This document shows positions 12,001-22,789 of a stretch of DNA of 64,000 nucleotides, piece by piece. Numbering within the stretch: position 1 is the stretch's first letter; the number at the start of each line of letters is the position of its first letter. The notes under the pieces are model-generated. The model saw only the letters and a program-made list of their open reading frames with translations, had not been told where the DNA came from and made no database searches. The translations under genes and the position numbers were made by a program. The DNA is from Mesostigma viride (taxonomy: Eukaryota > Streptophyta > Mesostigmatophyceae > Mesostigmatales > Mesostigmataceae), in NCBI GenBank assembly GCA_009746045.1, contig RPFO01000079.1:2289844-2353843 (forward strand). Reading direction: 5' to 3'.

Positions 12001-15000
12001 CATGTGTGGCCAAGCGGCATTAGCAACCCACGGCCAACCATGTCCTGCAAATGTCCGATCCCAACGATTCCTCAAAACCTAGTCCCCAGCAAGGCACGGT
12101 TAATTAACTGTTTGGCCCATGGCTCCCACTGGTTTTCCACGTGCCTGGCTATCGCACCGTTATTAGCACCACTCCTGGTTACATCGCTGGTGCTGCATCG
12201 CACAGACTTGTATCGGCGTTCTACCTGGGAAGGTTGCGTATGACAGTGGGTGCATGCGCATGCCCACTAGCGCGTACAAGACGGTCGAGGGAGCAGGTCA
12301 TAGCAAGGGGAGGGGGAGGGGAGGGGGAGGGGGAGGGGAGGGGGAGGGGAGGGGGAGGGGAGGGGAGGGAAGGGGAGGGGAGGGGAGGGGAGGGGGAGGG
12401 GAGGGGGAGGGGAGGGGAGGGGAGGGGAGGGGAGGGGAGGGGAGGGGAGGGGAGGGGAGGGGAGGGGAGGGGGAGGGAGGGGGAGGGGAGGGGGAGGGGA
12501 GGGGAGGGGAGGGGAGGGGAGGGGAGGGAGGGGGAGGGGAGGGGGAGGAGGGGGGAGGGGAGGGAGGGAGGGGGGGAGGGAGGGGAGGGGGAGGGGAGGG
12601 GAGGGAGGGAGGGGAGGGGAGGGGAGGGGAGGGAGGGGAGGGGAGGGGAGGGAGGGAGGGGAGGGGAGGGAGGGGAGGGGAGGGGAGGGGGAGGGGAGGG
12701 GAGGGGAGGGGAGGGGAGGGGAGGGAGGGGAGGGGAGGGAGGGGAGGGGAGGGAGAGGAGGGGAGGGAGGGGAGGGGAGGGAGGGGAGGGGAGGGGAGGG
12801 GAGGGGAGGGGAGGGGAGGGGGGGGGAGGGGAGGGGGGGAGGGGGAGGGGGAGGGGACGGGAGGGGAGGGGAGGGGGGCGGGAAAGGCTTATAGTGTGGG
12901 TAGGGTGATGCCTCGAGCCACGGACAAGAAATCGGCCACAGACTAGGGCTTAGCAAGTGTGGAGCATGATGACGCACATGGTTAAGGCTAGTGAGGGCCA
13001 TGGAGCATGTGGCATGGGATGCCTGTGCTCTGTGTGGGAACAACAAGTACTAAAGAGGACCTTAACAAGACAGTTAAACTCTATCGTGGTTCGCTGTTCT
13101 CACGCATGCATCTATGATGATGGCATGTTCGTGTGCGATCATGTGACAATGGCCTGCAATGGCCTGATGTGCGATTCTGTGACAATGGCCTGCAATGGCC
13201 TGCATGGGCATTTAAATGGCGTGAAAATAATGGCGGGCAAACGGCGTGCAGATGCGCCGCCACCTGGCGTGCCGCGGTCCCCCACGCCACGGCCCACCAA
13301 CCCCCTGGCCGACCCTGCCAGCTACATGCAGCTGCTGGAGGAGGAAAACGCGGAACTCCACAAAGTGGCCGCGAGTCTCGAGGGGCAGAACGCCGTGCTG
13401 CGCTCCGCGGTCGGTGCGTGCGGCAGTTCTAGCCGGTGGAACGTTGTTTTACGGGCGGTTTCAACCCTAATGTGAATGCATTGATATGACCTTTTGGTTG
13501 CTGATGACCCATAGATATGACAGTCATGGCTAGCGGGCAAGGAAGGGGAAGCAGGAGGGGATGTTGGCTTTTGAAGTCGCTGTGCGTGGGGCGGAAATGG
13601 AATGTGAGAAAGAGGACATTGCCGTGCTTTTGGCCACACACGAACGGATGGCCAGCAACTAGTGTAGCCTGGGAAGGCACTCTGCGCGGGCAGACAACTG
13701 TGTGCTTCCATGTCCACAGAAACTGGGCAAGTCGCGGGCCAGTTTCACAGAAATAGGTGTGCAATCCTCAGGCTACGGGCCCCGTATTACGCCATGCCTG
13801 GAGGGATACACATTTGTGAATCTACTGACATGCCCACATGCCAAGCCATCTAGGTCAAGTTAGGTCATGGTGGCATGTGTTAGTATTGCCATCTGCAGAT
13901 CAGCGTTGCAAATTCTTGTGATGCTCAATTGGTTTGTGTTGACAGAGACGCTTCGTCATATCTGGTTTTGAACAAGGACAGGGGGGTACCAGATGCCAAC
14001 ATGGTCTTGTGATTGCAAGGGTTCTCTTTTTTCGTTAACAAGTCACTTAGACGATGCCTTACCCACTGGCCACCTTACCCATCTGCGACCCACCTGCTGG
14101 CATCCCCCAGCTGAGATGCGGGAGCAGATGGAAGCCATGGAGGAGGCGCGGCGCTTGGAGACGGAAGTGGCGTCGGTCGCAGCGATGGCAGGTCCGGGGG
14201 TGTCGCCGGACGCTGCCATGCTGCTCAGGTGAGCGCACGCAAAGCCAGCCATGCTCATCCTATGAACACAGTCTAAAACACAAAGTATAGAGCAAACTAA
14301 GATACGCAGCAAACTGTACGCAGGCTAAGATATAGAGCAGTCTAACTATAGAGCAAAGAAGCCATGGTTGCCGCGGTGATAATGCCCTGCTCAGGTGAGC
14401 GCATGTCCACGGCATGCCTGTTGCTAGAGACTGGCAGCCTGTTGGTTCCTGGATTGGCGTAATTCATTTACAGTGCGCGCAATACGGTATCGATCAGTAC
14501 ACAATCTTAACACGTCTATGTCTATGACTACATGTCTACGTCCATGGTTTGGTTGTATCAAGTAAGACTATTGACAGCTAGGGCAGCGTTTCCTGGTACT
14601 CTGGCCGCGTGCACATGCAGCCTGCTGCAGGAGGAGCGTGACGCTTTCCAGCAGGAAGCGCAGCAGCTGCAGAGACATGTTGAGATCCTGCAGGGCCAAG
14701 CATCGGCGGGGCCACACGCCGCCAGTGGCGCGAGCAGTAGCGCGGGGGGTAGCCTGCCCCCTGCGGCCGCTGGGTCGGAAGAGCTGCTCTTCCTTCGGGG
14801 CCGTGTGAAGGCGCTGTTGGCGGAGAAGGAGCAGCTGAGGCAGGAGGTAGGGATGCCAGCTAATATACTGGCTGATAATGTGCTTGTATTATGCTTAACT
14901 CACCGGCCTGGCCAAGGAGCGGCTAAGGGAGGAGGCACGGATGACCCCAATGATTTTTTGAACAATCTGTGGTGGATGCCACAACAGCCTTGGCCCCCCC

Positions 15001-17503
15001 AACGGTTGACGGAATGGACAGGTGCTTGCAATCATTCCCTGACGATGGCGATGACCGCAAACGTTTTCGCGGACAATTACCTTGAGAGGCATGCACGGCT
15101 GTTATTAGTTCAGACATACTGTGCGGAAAGGACAAGGATAATAAGGCATATCTGAGTGACCTGTTCATAAGAGTTGTTTTAGATAATTACTGCACTGAAG
15201 TTGGGCAAGCCTCTTAAGTTTCGAGGGCGGTGAAGGAGGGGTGGGGGAGAGAAAGAGAGTTCTGTGCAGGTCCCTCCCTTTGTTGTATGGATTTTGATCT
15301 TCCATATACTGACACTGCTTCCGCCACCAGCCATGTCGCAGGCTTGACGGTACTGCCAAACAACAGACATCGAGCATACAGGGGCAGCACTGCTCAGGAC
15401 CCTGAGAGCGACTCATCGACCCCGCGCACGCATGGTGGTTGCCCACCGCTCCGCCTGGATTCGAAACATGACCCTGTGGATGGTTGCACCTGGGCTGTGG
15501 TCATGAAATATATAATACCGTGGACCTGTCGTCGTTGCTGTGGGCGCTGCCCAGGTCTACCACCTCAAGCTGGAGCTGCGACACGCCCGGCTGGCATCCG
15601 CCACTTACCCAGCGACCGTGGCCGGCGCTGCCCCACCGGTCGGCCCTCCCTTCGCACCCACACACATGTTGATGGGAGAGAAAGGGCCGATGGAGGAAAC
15701 ACTGCCGGCCCCGGCTGGGGTGGCGCCCCGCATCTCAGGGGGTAAACCCACACAGCTCGGCTGGGCGTCGCAAGCGCCGTCAGCTGCTGGCATCCGCACT
15801 GGGCCCCCTGATGGCGCAGAAAGCATGGGCTTGGGGGCGCGTGGGGATGGCAGCACGATGCCTTTTGCTGCAGGTCTGGAGGCTCTTACGGGGGCACATT
15901 CTGGTCAGACATTGCCAACTCATGTCGGGGGTCAGGGATGGCGGCAACTGGCGGATGCCCAGGACGGGTTTGCTCCCAGGGAGGAGCCTCCAGGGTCTTT
16001 GGCAGACGCCAGCTTGGCGGCCGAGGTAGGGGGTGTTGTGTGGATGCGTGTGTGTGCTCTTGTGTGGGTGGGTGGAGGTTGGGGGGGGCAGGGAGGGGGG
16101 AGGCGGGGGGGCGTGTGTGTGTGTGTGTTCATGCGTACGTGTTTGTGAGGGTTAGGCTGCCCTTTGTCCGTCATGTATGGGAATGAACGCTGTTGTGACT
16201 GGTGGAGAGGGATGGGGGGAGGGGTCGGGGGGCCAATTTTAACCATTTCCCTTTTCCCTCCATAGCCAATGCGTGCCCTCTGCATGTGGACCGAGGGTTC
16301 ATCCACCGCCTCATTTCCCAAGCATGCGGGTCACCTCAGGTATGCGGGGTCCACCACTGCGGGCTTGTCTTGCTACTATAGTACATGCCCTGGCGGCTGA
16401 ATAATGACGAATGTGAATGTTGCCAAGGCTCCATGCGTGTGCCGTGAACATCACATGGGTCCCCATGAATGTCCCACTGATCTTGCTGCCACCCAGGTCC
16501 AGCAGCTACGCAACATGGTACGGAACCTGCAGGCGCAAGTAGCAAGACCCGCAGGGCTGGCAGCACCTCCTAGTGCATCGCTCTCGGCTACCATCTTCAC
16601 CGACCAGGCGGGGCAAGGGCTGCTGGGTCCAGCTGGGGTCTTGCGTCCGCCAGGGGCCACTAGCGCCCCCCCCCTTGGTGCATATCCTGCTGGCAGCCTT
16701 CACGGCTCGCACGTGCACGGCCCAGGCATGGACACGGATGCTGGGGGTCCATCATTATCGTCATTAGGGAGGTTTCCTCATGAAGGGTCCAGCCATCGAG
16801 AAGGCATGGCCCATGGGGGGTTAGATGAGCTTGCGGATGCCCGGGGACAGGTGGCGCGGTTGAAGGCCGAGAAAGCGCGACTGCTGGAGCTGAGCAACGA
16901 GCTGCGCGCGGCGTTGAGGGACAGGTAAGGGGGTGGGGTCATGGGACAGGTGCCGCCCTTTGTGCCGTCATCAATACTAGAAGGGGCCCCATTGGGGGAC
17001 AGGTATGGGCAGCCTTGAGGTACAGGTATAGGCGAGGTGAAGGGGCACGCTTGAGGGGCTAATAAAGGAAGCGGCATGTAGAAGGGGCATTAAGCAAGAG
17101 GAAGGGGGGCAATGAAGGGACGGGCATGGATGGCAGGAAGGGACAGGAAGGGGTGTGTGGGGGGTGAGGGACACGTAATTGCACGGGCGCTTAATAAAGT
17201 TTTTGTGGAGAGGCATGGAATTCGTTCTTCCTGTCCTTTGGCTTTTTCTAGTCAAACCAGAACAAGAGACCGCACACTTGCCTGTGCATAGGAGCATTAG
17301 TACCTACACATGCATACGCAATGTGCACAATGGTGTGTGTATCCTTCTGTGCACGCATATGTAGGAAAGTTTGCGTGTCCCTTCGGTACAGGGAAATGGG
17401 GCCGGGCTTCTGGGGGATTGTGAGTGCAGCCAGTTTGAATTGTATTCTTCGCTAGCATAACCATTTCATTTATCGCTGTCTCTTTCTCACCTATTGGTGG
17501 CTT

Positions 17504-17556
<53 letters not shown>

Positions 17557-19722
17557 CACACACACACACACACGCACACGCACACACACCCACACACACG
17601 CACACACTGGTCCTATCGAACGACATGGGCTACAGGTCGGCATCTCCCGAGGCGACGGGACAGACAGGTGCAGCAATGGCCACAAACGCGCGCGGTACAA
17701 CACTTCCTGAGGCTGCGCCCATGAATTCCGGGCCATGGCCTGGGGGGTTGCCATCGTGGGCAATCCCAGTTACCCAGGGATCCCACAACCAGAACGATTA
17801 CAATCCTCTGATGCATGCTGGTGATGATAGTGACCATTGGGGCCAAGTCCCCGGCAGCTTCCTGCCTCAAAATGACGGACGAGCCGCACAGGACAAGGGC
17901 CCCCAAGCCGACCCCCAGACGTATGTTGCAGAAGCGGACGGCGTGGTGGCAGATGCCAGTAATGCCGCTCGCGCGCGCTATGCCGATGACCTTCGGTCCA
18001 ACACCCGAGGTGGGGAGAGCAACAACGACGGTGGCCGTAGGGGGGTACCCATGGCCGGTGGACTGGGCAGGACAGTCCCGACGGCATCCGAGCCACTAGC
18101 GCCTGCAACCGCATCCCCGTTGTATGAGCGCCGCAGCGTGCTGAGCACGGGTATGATTCTGGCGACGGGGGGCATTGGTGGCGGTGGCCACGGCCTTGGT
18201 GGCAGCGCCGGCATGCGCGTGGGCCCTGCTTGGCAACCAGCAGCATCAGCAGCAGCCGCGGCCAACGGTGGAGGAAACCAGAGCAGCATGGGTGGCTTTG
18301 AGGTGGATGGCATCACTCAGCAGAACATGTCCACGGTGCTGCCAGGGAGGGCGCCAGGGTGGGCGAATGCGGGCTTCCTTGGCCGGGGAACGGTGGCTGC
18401 TAATGGACCGCCCAGCGTGGACCAGGGAGGCATGGAGGGCTCATGGAGAGACTCGCAGCCGCAGCAGGTATCGCGGCAGCAGGCATGGCAGCAGGAAAAT
18501 ATGGCGGGGGGGGCACCGCGGCCCACGCATGATCATCCGGAGCGGGATACTAACATCGTGGCGGCGTACGCGGATGGTGGCGGGTCTTCTAGGCCTAGGT
18601 ATGATAACGGCTGTGCGCTTGGCGAGGGCTTGTCATATTCCAGAAGACAGGGGCTTTGCCACATGTCAGCATATTTGAAGGGAGTTGCCAGCTGTAGGAA
18701 ACGATAGAGGCGGCCACCGCTTGCGCATCAAGGGAACCTGTGTCATTTGTGCTGCTGGTCATCTATGCCACTTGTCATTTGTGCTACTAGTGCCTTAGCA
18801 TGGATTTTCAAAGAAAGTTACGATGATCAATGGCTGTGAACGCGAAAACTAGCACATCGCAGCAGCCAGCATTTTGATTTCCTGCCAGTCTGCCTCTAGC
18901 CCCACGCTGATGTAACCCTTCATTCACTCCCCTGTGGTGGTGGCCTCTGGCCTCTTCTGTGGTGATGGTGTCGTGATGGGGGTCGTGCTGGCACGCTGGG
19001 CCATGGCATGCCCTTGCCGCAGGTCGGCGCCGGTGCGGCGTGACAGGGAGCAGCATCAGGACCTGCAGGTGACGGGCGCGCAGGCCGCCATGCAGCGGGA
19101 GCGGTCAGCGCAGGCCGCGCTGCTTGAGCTGCAGAAAAAGGTTAGTAGCCTTTGGGGGGTTCCTTTGGATGTAAGCATTCATTACAGGCAAATCAGATTA
19201 AGCGTCCAATCACACCGCCTGGCTTTATCTTGGCTGTTGTCTTGGCTAGTTCCCTTCCTATCAGCCAGGCTAACTCCCTTCCTATCAGCCTGGCTAGCTC
19301 CCCTCCTGGCTAGTTCCCTTCTATCAGCCTGGCTAGTTTCTCGACTATCATCCTCGCCCTGATCCGCTGTCTGCACACTTTTCAGGGGACGTTGTTGTTC
19401 CAGGTTTTCAAAAAGTGTGGCTTCTCAGAACTGTTGTTGGATGGGTGGATGGTAAAAAGCCCATTGCTTCCCCTGCCCATATCAAAGCTGTGCACATGTT
19501 CCGGCCATGCCTGGAGGGTCCATCGCCTCTTTGTATCCTCATCACATGTGATGCTGCGCACTCTTGTGCATCCATACGAATCCTGCACCGGCACCTTCTT
19601 GGCTGTATTGGCAGGGCACGGAAAGCCAACGGCAGAAGCGGCTTGCGGCCGCCAACAAAAACAGGGTGCGCAACTACAACCTCAAGGATGACAGCAGCGT
19701 GGAAGAGGCGGGTGCAACCTAG
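84..19722 (+). CDS. Long coiled-coil, low-complexity protein (3' part, 21 exons)
   Basis: I recognise no family. Exons (all AG/GT except one): 84-176 (70 is an alternative acceptor), 708-767, 1082-1132, 1771-1818, 3426-3560, 4678-4752, 5081-5197, 5745-5858, 6818-6889, 7811-7852, 8663-8725, 9373-9528, 10652-11378, 13252-13413, 14111-14228, 14621-14846, 15555-16025, 16497-16924, 17636-18598, 19023-19140, 19615-19722 (TAG). All junction phases agree and give about 1,448 residues. Residues 1-342 are charged heptad-like coiled coil (for example [16 protein letters not shown]). Residues 343-585 open with polyglutamine and then become Ser/Pro/Gly-rich. Short coils recur near residues 600-750, 910-1050 and 1373-1440, separated by Gly/Ala/Pro-rich linkers. 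The C-terminus is basic ([18 protein letters not shown]). Exon 5 uses a GC donor (ATG|GCAAGT). The 5' end lies outside the window. A structural, cytoskeletal or centrosomal role is only a guess from composition. Confidence 0.85.
2138..2222. repeat. GAACAAGAACAAG-rich short tandem repeat
   Basis: Four spaced copies of an AACAAGAACAAG core separated by GC-rich 8-12 bp pieces. It lies in intron 4 of the coiled-coil gene. Confidence 0.6.
2651..3345. repeat. 39-bp minisatellite, about 18 copies
   Basis: Near-identical 39-bp units (core ATCGGAGCCTACCCATGCC) run head to tail with only rare single-base variants such as GCCTAGTC for GCCTGGTC. The unit is a multiple of three without stops, so long frames are open on both strands, but the array lies inside intron 4 (1819-3425) of the coiled-coil gene. 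Confidence 0.95.
3785..3962. repeat. TG-rich imperfect tandem repeat
   Basis: Copies of a 35-37 bp unit made of TGTGCTATTGTGTGTGCTTG and TATGTATA pieces, in intron 5 of the coiled-coil gene. A related sequence appears in reverse complement at 39309-39420. Confidence 0.7.
4155..4304. repeat. 30-bp minisatellite, 5 copies
   Basis: Five tandem 30-bp units (core GCGGTGCCAGCATACCACAC) with one to three changes per copy, in intron 5 of the coiled-coil gene. Confidence 0.9.
7095..7190 (-). other. tRNA-like fragment, possible SINE or dead tRNA
   Basis: On the minus strand a box-A-like stretch (GCCTCAGCTGGTAGA) is followed about 40 bases later by a weak box-B-like stretch (AGTTTGAGGG). A clean anticodon stem does not form and a long G run follows. 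It may be a tRNA-derived SINE head or a decayed tRNA gene inside intron 9. Confidence 0.25.
7369..7461 (-). mobile_element. LINE 3'-end fragment
   Basis: The reverse complement matches the 3' ends at 24061-24150, 54030-54140, 59022-59130 and 61555-61640 (shared core GGGATATGTGCTACATGTAC and a CTCCCAACGGAG piece). It lies in intron 9 of the coiled-coil gene. Confidence 0.7.
7828..8150 (+). repeat. 70-bp tandem repeat containing an exon end and its 5' splice site
   Basis: The end of exon 10 (GAGGACGTCACCAAGTACAAG followed by GTGAG) and about 45 bp of the following intron are repeated four more times, at 7898, 7968, 8038 and 8108. Copies two to four are nearly identical. Each retains a perfect donor, but none has its own clear acceptor, so only the first is modelled as coding. 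Confidence 0.9.
10010..10335. repeat. (CCCT)n array
   Basis: About 325 bp of CCCT tetranucleotide with a few CCTT interruptions, in intron 12 of the coiled-coil gene. It is pyrimidine-only on the + strand and explains the long Pro-Ser-Leu frames there. Confidence 0.97.
10377..10563. repeat. (CCAA)n array
   Basis: About 46 uninterrupted CCAA units, 40 bp downstream of the CCCT array and about 90 bp before exon 13 of the coiled-coil gene. Confidence 0.97.
11405..11670. repeat. 78-bp duplication followed by a 12-bp TTAGGG-containing repeat
   Basis: The sequence at 11405-11475 is repeated at 11483-11553. About ten 12-bp units of the form TTAGGG(C/G)C(A)CTG follow. TTAGGG recurs every 12 bp, but this is not a true telomere repeat. 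It lies in intron 13. Confidence 0.85.
12306..12880. repeat. (GGGGA)n polypurine array
   Basis: About 575 bp of pure purine on the + strand, mostly GGGGA with GGGA and GGGGGA variants, in intron 13. A mirror-rich homopurine tract of this size can form triplex or G-quadruplex structures. Confidence 0.97.
17506..17612. repeat. (AC)n microsatellite
   Basis: About 105 bp of AC dinucleotide with a few TTGC and CG interruptions. It ends some 20 bp before the acceptor of the large exon 17636-18598. Confidence 0.95.
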
Positions 19723-20139
19723 GACAGTGGGGATGCGCAGTAAGAATGTACTTGCGTGTCATGCGCATGTGCATGCCACGGAGTACTCTGCTAATCTCAT
19801 TAGAAAAGTAATGGGATGCGCAGCATCAGGTGGTTCATCAGATCCATAACAAGATGTTCTGCATAGGATAAGATACTCTCCGCAGACGCAGCCCTCTCCC
19901 ACATTTGCATCAGTAAGGTGTGGGCTGGATATTTGTAAACAATTTGGCCTTGCAAACTTGTTAGGGTCATCTGGTTGACGTTATTATTTATTGATAGTAG
20001 GATGGGACCTTGATATGCTATTTATTTATGAACACGCGTAAGTTTGTGCAACGAAGTCTTTGTCAAACAAAATCATATGCATCTTACGTGCTTGAAGGCA
20101 TCCATGTATGCTCCATATCAATTCACTTAAAGTCACTCA
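19723..20139 (+). other. 3' flank of the coiled-coil gene
   Basis: No gene is seen. A TGTAA motif at 19934-19938, the usual poly(A) signal in many green algae, lies about 210 bp after the stop and may end the transcript. A dispersed-repeat copy occupies 19745-19815; the rest shows nothing recognisable. Confidence 0.4.
19745..19815 (+). repeat. Dispersed short repeat (GCGCATG/CTCATTAGAAAA family)
   Basis: It contains ACTTGCGTGTCATGCGCATG, GCCACGGAGTACT and CTAATCTCATTAGAAAA. The same order is found at 21664-21800 (-), 28718-28835 (-), 29705-29745, 30003-30062 and 63692-63830 (+), with shorter pieces at 29090-29180 and 54255-54340. Confidence 0.8.
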
Positions 20140-20580
20140 GTACGCATGTAAGTAAGTATGCATGAAGGCCACCCCCAATTAAGCCAGTGGGGGCTCCGCG
20201 TGTGACCAAGTTTGGCATTCACAGTAATTCGGGCCGGGTTGCCCACAACCCTGTAACTAGGTCTTAGATAGATCCATCCCATCCCAGCCCAGCCCAGCCC
20301 AGCCCAGCCCAGCCCAGCCCAGCCCAGCCCAGCCCAGCCCAGCCCAGCCCAGCCCAGCCCAGCCCAGCCCAGCCCAGCCCATCCATCCCATCGACCCATC
20401 CCATCCCAGCCCAGCCCAGAGCAGCCAGCCCAGCCCAGCCAAGCCCAGCCCAGCCCAGCCCAGCCCAGCCAAGCCAAGCCAAGCCAAGCCAAGCCAAGCC
20501 AAGCCAGGCCCAGCCCAGCCCAGCCCACACGACTGTAGTGAGGACTTCTGCTCACGTAACGCTGTTACGTGTTAATTAAT
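20140..20580 (+). mobile_element. LINE 3' end expanded by a (CCCAG)n array
   Basis: The left part (GGGGGCTCCGCGTGTGACC, then GGCATTCA and CTGTAACTAGG) and the right part (GAGGACTTCTGCTCACGTAA and a TTAATTAAT tail) match the LINE 3' ends at 27720-28012 and 58190-58375. In those copies the two parts are joined by about 50 bp of CCATTCCATCCCATG-type sequence. Here that joint is an array of CCCAG and CCAAG units at 20282-20523. Confidence 0.85.
20553..20571 (+). other. LINE 3' hairpin, covarying copy
   Basis: The stem arms are CACGTAAC and GTTACGTG with a GCT loop. Compared with the usual arms CACGTGAC and GTCACGTG, both sides of one base pair have changed (G-C to A-U), so the stem is intact. 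A TTAATTAAT tail follows directly. Confidence 0.75.
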
Positions 20581-20785
20581 TAATACCTTTCTGCTTTTTG
20601 GTCCATTGGAGTTCCTTCCCACCAAGAGAACAATTTATTTTACATTTTTGTGTGCTAGGCTTTATACGGACAGCCTATACCACACCTTCAAACTCAGTGC
20701 ACATCATTATCAAGTTGGTTATTGTAGCACCATGCTTGGGGCCCAGCATACTCGAACACAAGGTCTTGCCCCTCTTAGCAGCGTG

Positions 20786-21033
20786 GGTGGGCGGGTGGGT
20801 GGGTGGGTGGGTGGGTGGGTGGGTGGGTGGGTGGGTGGTGGGTGGTGGGTGGGTGGGTGGGTGGGTGGGTGGGTGGGTGGGTGGGTGGGTGGGTGGGTGG
20901 GTGGGTGGGTGGGTGGGTGGGTGGGTGGGTGGGTGGGTGGGTGGGTGGGTGGGTGGGTGGGTGGGTGGGTGGGTGGGTGGGTGGGTGGGTGGGTGGGTGG
21001 GTGGGTGGGTGGGTGGGTGGGTGGGTGGGTGGA
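20786..21033. repeat. (GGGT)n array
   Basis: About 250 bp of GGGT tetranucleotide with two GGT slips near 20836-20848. It is G-quadruplex prone on the + strand. Confidence 0.97.
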
Positions 21034-21663
21034 TGGATGGGTGGGAGCTGAAAAGAGGCCTCCCTACGTCCCCTACACCACTCTAAGTACTGACTATCAT
21101 TCACATTGCGCCACGCAGGCCTGCCGGCTGGCGCAGGTTCAAGGTGTACTGACTGCCCATCACAGTTGCGCCACGCCTGGCGCGGCTGGCGCAGGTACAA
21201 GCTCTAGTGACGTATGTTAGAAGCTTCCTAGGCGGCCTGCACTCCGGAACCACACTCAGCCTCGGTACAAAAAGGGCCGGCCGGTGCAGTACCCTCATGA
21301 CAAGCGCTAGTCTTACACTACCTACGGCAGGTCGGTCCCCTTTGAGCGGCCCGTCCACGCGTCATATATAAAATGAGCGAAGCTCAACAAATTAATTAAT
21401 TAATTATTTAATTAGTTAATTTATGGCTTTGCCGAGACATGTATGCACCCAATTCAATCCTTCTCTGACTGCCAAGGAGGCAGGCCGCATATGCAATCGA
21501 GCTTACTGTATACGTGTTTTGATACATGGCACGTTAAACAAAGTTACATATTGGACCGCCAGGCGGGCATCCAGGAACCGCCTCGTCTGCCATTACATAA
21601 AGGTTAGCTCCATAAGATGAGGAATATATCCTTCTCTAGTGACGATATCAACAAGGAGACACG
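21034..21663. other. Intergenic, no gene seen
   Basis: It holds two imperfect copies of a roughly 70-bp unit (GCGCCACGC ... GGCTGGCGCAGGT) at 21070-21200 and an AATTAATTAATTATTT tract at 21389-21420. I see nothing else supportable. Confidence 0.5.
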
Positions 21664-21800
21664 ATATGGTTGGGGCATGATGCAGATGATATTTGTAACT
21701 TTCGTGTATAATTATCTTCTTTAAGGAAATTAGCATAGTACTCTGTGGCATGCCCATGCGCATGACTCGCGCGCAAGCACTTCAGCAGTACTTACTTACT
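21664..21800 (-). repeat. Dispersed short repeat, reverse copy
   Basis: The reverse complement of the family at 63692-63830. It includes GGTTGGGGCATGATGCAGAT, GATATTTGTAACTTTCGTGT and GGCATGCCCATGCGCATGA, and ends in TTACTTACTTACTTA. Confidence 0.8.
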
Positions 21801-22187
21801 TACTTATAGCTTACTTACCCCCGGCCGGGCGCACCATGGGCGCAGAAAAATCGAACTCGTGACCCATACTCCAACATCGCCTGTGCCTCACCAAATCCCA
21901 GCTATGACCTCTTTCTTTATTATTCCATTTTTGTTTATGTTATTATTATTACTCTTTACTTTGTCTTTCTATATTATTGTTCGTATTATTACTATTTACA
22001 TTTTCTTTTCTTTTTTTCTTTCTTTCTTTCTTTTTCTTTCTTAAATCTTTTTTCTTTTTCCCTTTGTAATGTATACTCCTTACCTTTTCTTTTAGTAGCC
22101 CTTTGTAGGTGTGTATAATATGCGTTCCATCTTTTCCTTCTTAGTTTTGGTTGTGTTGCTGTTGTTGTTGTTGGTGGTGGTGGTGGT

Positions 22188-22226
<39 letters not shown>

Positions 22227-22789
22227 ATGTTTTCCCGATCAACCTTTCTAATTGTTACCCTCTGTCTCCCTCCATGCCAGGTCTTCCTAGAGATAGCCAC
22301 GCGGCTCCCGCGGCCTTAATTCGCGTCTTTCCTCTCAGACAACTACCCTACTTGATAGAGTCCTTCCACGACGTTGGATCGCCATGCGTCCAGGCATAGT
22401 TGTCTCACTTCTTACTTCATCCAGGAACAGTTGTCTTGCTTAATTGATAGTAAATAGTACGTAATAATGATACAACAGTTGTCGTATTATATATATCAAG
22501 GATTTATCGTAGTATAGAGCTTTGACATATGGCTCTGTATATATGTTTATAGCTGGGCGTTTGCTTTGGTTTGAGTGATTTCACTCGATCTGCTGTAAGT
22601 AATTATATTTTCAATATATATATCAAGGAGACAACCAGCGCAGGCCAGAAATCGGGAGAATCCGGACCACGGTCAGTTCGAGCCTGCCGTTATCTTGTCC
22701 GCGTGTTCGAATTCATTTATAAATAAATAAATTGTATATTAATACATATAATACGACAATTGCGCCATTGCAATTGTAAACGCTCCATC
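21801..22789. other. Intergenic repeats, no gene seen
   Basis: It contains T-rich and pyrimidine-rich DNA (21900-22080) and a (GT)n tract at 22188-22226. A GTTGGATCGCCATGCGTCC motif at 22372-22390 recurs at 24451 and, changed, at 54227, and reversed near 53760. A CAGGCCAGAAATCGGG motif at 22640 recurs at 54072 and reversed near 28960. These look like pieces of dispersed elements. Confidence 0.5.

Noticed and set aside
12141-12946. Gly-Glu-Arg-rich frames on both strands
   Set aside because: Translation of the GGGGA array.
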